Under the pieces are notes generated by a model. That model did no database searches. It worked only from the letters and a program-made list of their open reading frames with translations, and was not told the origin of the DNA. Shown one piece after another: positions 6,060 to 7,845 of a stretch of DNA of 7,845 bases. The DNA lies in NCBI GenBank assembly GCA_905479795.1, contig CAJQNX010000100.1, positions 1 to 7,845 of the forward strand, given 5' to 3'. This DNA is from an uncultured Candidatus Midichloriaceae bacterium (GTDB lineage: Bacteria > Pseudomonadota > Alphaproteobacteria > Rickettsiales > Midichloriaceae). Position numbers and translations under genes: made by a program. The number at the start of each line of letters is the position of its first letter. The first letter of the stretch is position 1.

Positions 6060-6815
6060 ATGACCAAATTCTTTAAACTCGCAGGTAAAACAGCATTTAT
6101 CACTGGAGCATCCAGTGGATTGGGGGAGCAATTTGCTAAAACCTTAAGCAATGCTGGTAGTCGAGTTATTTTGGCCGCAAGACGAATTGACAAGCTGGAA
6201 AAGCTTGCAAAGACACTTAAAAATGCACGAGCAATACAAATGGATGTAGCAAATAAAAATTCTGTTAAATCTGCTTTTGAAACTTTAGAACAAACAGGAG
6301 AGAAAATAGATATTTGTATTAACAACGCAGGTATAGCAAAGCTCACACCAATATTTGAGGATGATCTAGAAAAAGATTTTGAGAATCAAATACAAACAAA
6401 TGTAATGGGCGTTTGGTATGTTACTAAGGCTGTAGCATGGCATATGAAAAATCACAATATCCAGGGCTCTATCATAAACATTGGTAGCATTAATGGGAAT
6501 TCAGTACCAGCAATGGAGGGTAGTGCTTATTCAATTTCTAAAGCTGCTGTTATTCATCTAACAAAAACTTTGATTGCTGAATTATCTCCTCATAAAATAA
6601 GAATTAATTGTATTTCACCTGGATTTTTTAAAACCCCCATGAATAGCGTAGATATAGATAAGGTGTTACCCCATATTCCTTATGGAAGTATAGCTGATCC
6701 AAGTGATTTGGATGGATTGATTTTGTATTTAGCATCAAATGAAGCATCACGCTATGTTACTGGTTCGTGTTTCACAATCGATGGTGGAATGTCTTGGGGA
6801 GGAAAATTATGGTAA
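6060..6815 (+). CDS. Short-chain dehydrogenase/reductase, classical type, likely NADP(H)
   Basis: This is a soluble oxidoreductase of the classical SDR family; the substrate is not identifiable. The 251 residues match the family. The cofactor glycine loop TGASSGLG is at 15-22 and NNAG at 88-91. The catalytic tetrad is complete: Asn114, Ser143, Tyr157 and Lys161 in YSISK. AARR at 39-42 places arginines after the second strand, which favours NADP(H). The C-terminus has ISPGFFKTPM and the usual GSCFTIDGGMSWGG. It resembles general SDRs (FabG-like or gluconate/3-oxoacyl reductases) but is not clearly FabG, which usually has a different loop after the catalytic Tyr. The ATG at 6060 gives a normal N-terminus; no Shine-Dalgarno is evident. 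The gene diverges from aspS, and a small ORF overlaps its stop. Confidence 0.92.
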   Translation: MTKFFKLAGKTAFITGASSGLGEQFAKTLSNAGSRVILAARRIDKLEKLAKTLKNARAIQMDVANKNSVKSAFETLEQTGEKIDICINNAGIAKLTPIFEDDLEKDFENQIQTNVMGVWYVTKAVAWHMKNHNIQGSIINIGSINGNSVPAMEGSAYSISKAAVIHLTKTLIAELSPHKIRINCISPGFFKTPMNSVDIDKVLPHIPYGSIADPSDLDGLILYLASNEASRYVTGSCFTIDGGMSWGGKLW

Positions 6816-6907
6816 TAAATGCAAATTTAGAAAATTTTAAGATGATAGAATTGCAACCATCTAAACTACGATCCTTTAAAACGCTTATAGCTTTTATGGG
6901 AAATTAA
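6809..6907 (+). CDS. 32-codon ORF overlapping the SDR stop, unknown or truncated gene
   Basis: The ATG at 6809 lies inside the last codons of the SDR gene and the frame closes at TAA 6905-6907. The peptide reads MVINANLENFKMIELQPSKL and continues to ...IAFMGN. It is preceded by GGGGAGGA (6796-6803), 5 bases before the ATG, the strongest Shine-Dalgarno match I noticed in the window. Those bases also encode the Trp-Gly-Gly near the end of the SDR protein, whose GG motif is family-typical, so the match may be coincidental. The overlap is characteristic of translational coupling. It may be the 5' remnant of a former operon partner that has been deleted downstream, or a true small protein. I do not recognise it. 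Confidence 0.3.
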   Translation: MVINANLENFKMIELQPSKLRSFKTLIAFMGN

Positions 6908-6908
6908 A

Positions 6909-6943
6909 TTATGCACAAAATTTCAAGCATTCAGGCTGCATAA
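6909..6943. repeat. 7-bp inverted repeat between SDR and the DUF2335-like gene
   Basis: The arms ttatgca (6909-6915) and tgcataa (6937-6943) flank a 21-base loop. The repeat sits between the convergent SDR and DUF2335-like genes, where a transcription end is expected. There is no U-run and the loop is large, so it may be chance. Confidence 0.2.
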
Positions 6944-6969
6944 GTGTGAATCGTTACATCTCTACAACC

Positions 6970-7215
6970 TTACTTAGTTAATTTGCTTGTTCTAATGTTT
7001 ATAATAAGAAGAAAAACAAACCATGTAATAAAAATTATTGCACCAGCTTTAATTGAATTATTATTAAATAAATTAATAGACACGTACAATATTATTATAC
7101 TAAATATAAAACTCAAAAATTGTCCAAATCTTAATGTAGTATTCATTGATTTCATCCAATTTTTATGATTTAGCCCTTTTTGTTCCTTTCGTATCATTTC
7201 ATTTTTTGCTGCCAT
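6970..7215 (-). CDS. Small two-helix membrane protein, DUF2335-like, probably N-terminally shortened
   Basis: The 81 residues contain a charged N-terminus (about 1-28) and two hydrophobic segments, about 31-50 (GQFLSFIFSIIILYVSINLF) and 56-74, joined by NNNS. The order is a 'MAAKNEMIRKEQKG' helix, then an Arg-Phe-Gly-Gln entry into the first membrane helix, then a second membrane helix. It resembles the C-terminal part of DUF2335 proteins (predicted membrane proteins, COG5346), in which a MAE-x-E-x-x-HR segment precedes a GQ-containing helix. Full members are longer and begin with a Pro-rich PLPPPE segment that is not seen here. The reading frame is open for 17 more codons upstream, without ATG. 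A candidate promoter at 7250-7278 fits a start at 7215. The function of the family is unknown. It may be a remnant; it is AT-rich like its surroundings. Confidence 0.5.
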   Translation of the reverse strand: MAAKNEMIRKEQKGLNHKNWMKSMNTTLRFGQFLSFIFSIIILYVSINLFNNNSIKAGAIIFITWFVFLLIINIRTSKLTK

Positions 7216-7249
7216 GCTTTGGGTTTCATTTTTATACCTTGTCCCATTA

Positions 7250-7278
7250 CTTATACAACTTTTGGATTATTTTGGAAA
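7250..7278 (-). promoter_or_regulatory. Candidate promoter of the DUF2335-like gene
   Basis: On the minus strand, TTTCCA (7273-7278) and TATAAG (7250-7255) are separated by 17 bases, matching consensus at 4/6 and 5/6. Transcription near 7243 would leave a leader of about 28 bases to the ATG at 7215. Confidence 0.3.
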
Positions 7279-7336
7279 TGCTTTAAGGTGGTTATGCAAC
7301 AATGCGATTGACTTCAGCAAAGAATAAACATATATA

Positions 7337-7364
7337 TTGACAATAAATAAAATTAACCTATAAT
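7337..7364 (+). promoter_or_regulatory. Perfect-consensus sigma70-type promoter
   Basis: TTGACA (7337-7342) and TATAAT (7359-7364) match the consensus at all 12 positions with 16-base spacing. The -10 box ends only 4 bases before the ATG at 7369. Transcription would therefore begin at or just inside that codon. Either the mRNA is leaderless or translation uses a later start. Confidence 0.65.
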
Positions 7365-7368
7365 TCCC

Positions 7369-7755
7369 ATGTCAAAATATATCAGAAAACTTCCAGAATT
7401 ATTTTTGAAGAAAGCTGCTGAATTTTTTATTCCAAAAACTTATCCAGCAATTCAATTGTATTTCCACCCTAATAGGATAGTGGGCGAGATGTCAGCAGGG
7501 ATGCAAAATGCTACTTTAGAACAACTAGCGGATGCAAATCAATTTCTGCAACCATATATTGATAGAGTTGGTATAGCCGTTGCACAAGGAGTATATGATT
7601 CAATTATTAATCTTGAGCCTTATAATATTCCGATAAATATGAATGACTTAAGCATCAAAATCTTGTTATTTCACGATCTCAAATTTAAATTGCCAGGAGC
7701 AATGGGTGTCCTTCCGGTAAGCCTGTGTGACATAAAATATAAATTATTTCCATAA
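7369..7755 (+). CDS. Probable C-terminal half of an alpha/beta hydrolase, truncated
   Basis: The 128 residues have no catalytic N-terminal half. The sequence runs IRKLPELFLKKAAEFF (5-20), then MQNATLEQLADANQFL (45-60), then QGVYDSIINLEPYNIP (73-88), and a strand DLSIKILLFHDLKF (93-106). This order resembles the lid and last strands of alpha/beta hydrolases, where a RRxP-L helix, an ALADP helix, a QG-x-x-G segment and a DL-x-x-I-x-VPV-x-LWHGE-x-D strand occur in series. Here the HGExD motif carrying the catalytic Asp has become HDLKF, so the product is unlikely to be an active hydrolase. A stop at 7354-7356 blocks extension upstream, and the adjacent sequence does not contain the missing half. 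The family call is by pattern memory and moderate. It may be a pseudogene or a re-used fragment; a perfect promoter precedes it. Confidence 0.45.
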   Translation: MSKYIRKLPELFLKKAAEFFIPKTYPAIQLYFHPNRIVGEMSAGMQNATLEQLADANQFLQPYIDRVGIAVAQGVYDSIINLEPYNIPINMNDLSIKILLFHDLKFKLPGAMGVLPVSLCDIKYKLFP

Positions 7756-7845
7756 TATAAAAAAATATAATAAGGTTAATCAATTAAGAATAAAATCGTT
7801 AACTGGTCAAAGGTGCAAAAAGAAGAGGAGAAGCCGAAAGTAAAG
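7756..7845. other. Unassigned purine-rich end of window
   Basis: An AT-rich section (7756-7795) is followed by a purine-rich run (about 7811-7845). One + frame stays open from after the TAA near 7777 to the window edge and reads NKIVNWSKVQKEEEKPKVK, which could be the start of a gene continuing outside. A second frame reads RIKSLTGQRCKKKRRSRK and then stops. Neither can be assigned. Confidence 0.3.

Noticed and set aside
6014..6346. 110-codon minus-strand ORF over the start of the SDR gene
   Set aside because: It is the complement of the conserved cofactor-binding half of the SDR; the hydrophobic look is a by-product.
6983..7168. 61-codon plus-strand ORF over the DUF2335-like gene
   Set aside because: The minus-strand product has the two-helix layout and charged start expected of a membrane protein, and the plus frame looks like its complement.
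1..7845. CRISPR arrays, insertion sequences, att sites or a defence/toxin system
   Set aside because: No spaced direct repeats, transposase or integrase motifs, terminal inverted repeats or recognisable toxin-antitoxin pair were seen on either strand.

Overview
The window is a stretch of AT-rich bacterial chromosome. The best-conserved proteins look alphaproteobacterial. The aspartyl-tRNA synthetase has the alphaproteobacterial motif 2 (FRDEDARADRAPGEF), and a CarD/CdnL regulator of the alphaproteobacterial type is present. Low GC, weak Shine-Dalgarno sites, several decayed or 5'-truncated genes and a DUF2335-like membrane protein together suggest a host-associated Rickettsiales-type bacterium. 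That placement is inference; no marker here fixes a genus.

Left part (1-1117): the 3' third of fumC (fumarase class II) is followed after 9 bases by nth (endonuclease III), probably in one transcript. From 1118 to 1958 there is no intact gene. The stretch holds a G7 tract next to an AT hairpin, an unidentified open-frame fragment, and a frameshifted remnant that resembles the C-terminus of the phytase-like esterase family. A zinc-free MDR quinone oxidoreductase follows (1965-2822). It lacks the usual N-terminal strand and has a Cys in place of a nucleotide-binding Gly.

Middle (2823-5948): carD (+) has a good candidate promoter. It converges on an aspS-acpS operon on the minus strand across a 271-base spacer with small hairpins and a pyrimidine-rich strand. 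These are core genes: transcription initiation control, Asp/Asn-tRNA charging and activation of the acyl carrier protein.

Right part (5949-7845): a divergent promoter region leads to a complete NADP-type short-chain dehydrogenase (+). A 32-codon ORF with a strong Shine-Dalgarno overlaps its stop. Next come a short DUF2335-like two-helix membrane protein on the minus strand and, under a perfect-consensus sigma70-type promoter, what looks like only the C-terminal half of an alpha/beta hydrolase. The last 90 bases are a purine-rich stretch I cannot assign.

I found no CRISPR array, tRNA, rRNA, insertion sequence or defence/secretion system. The strongest candidates for something unusual are the perfect promoter placed 4 bases before the start of a truncated hydrolase, and the decaying accessory genes scattered between core genes.
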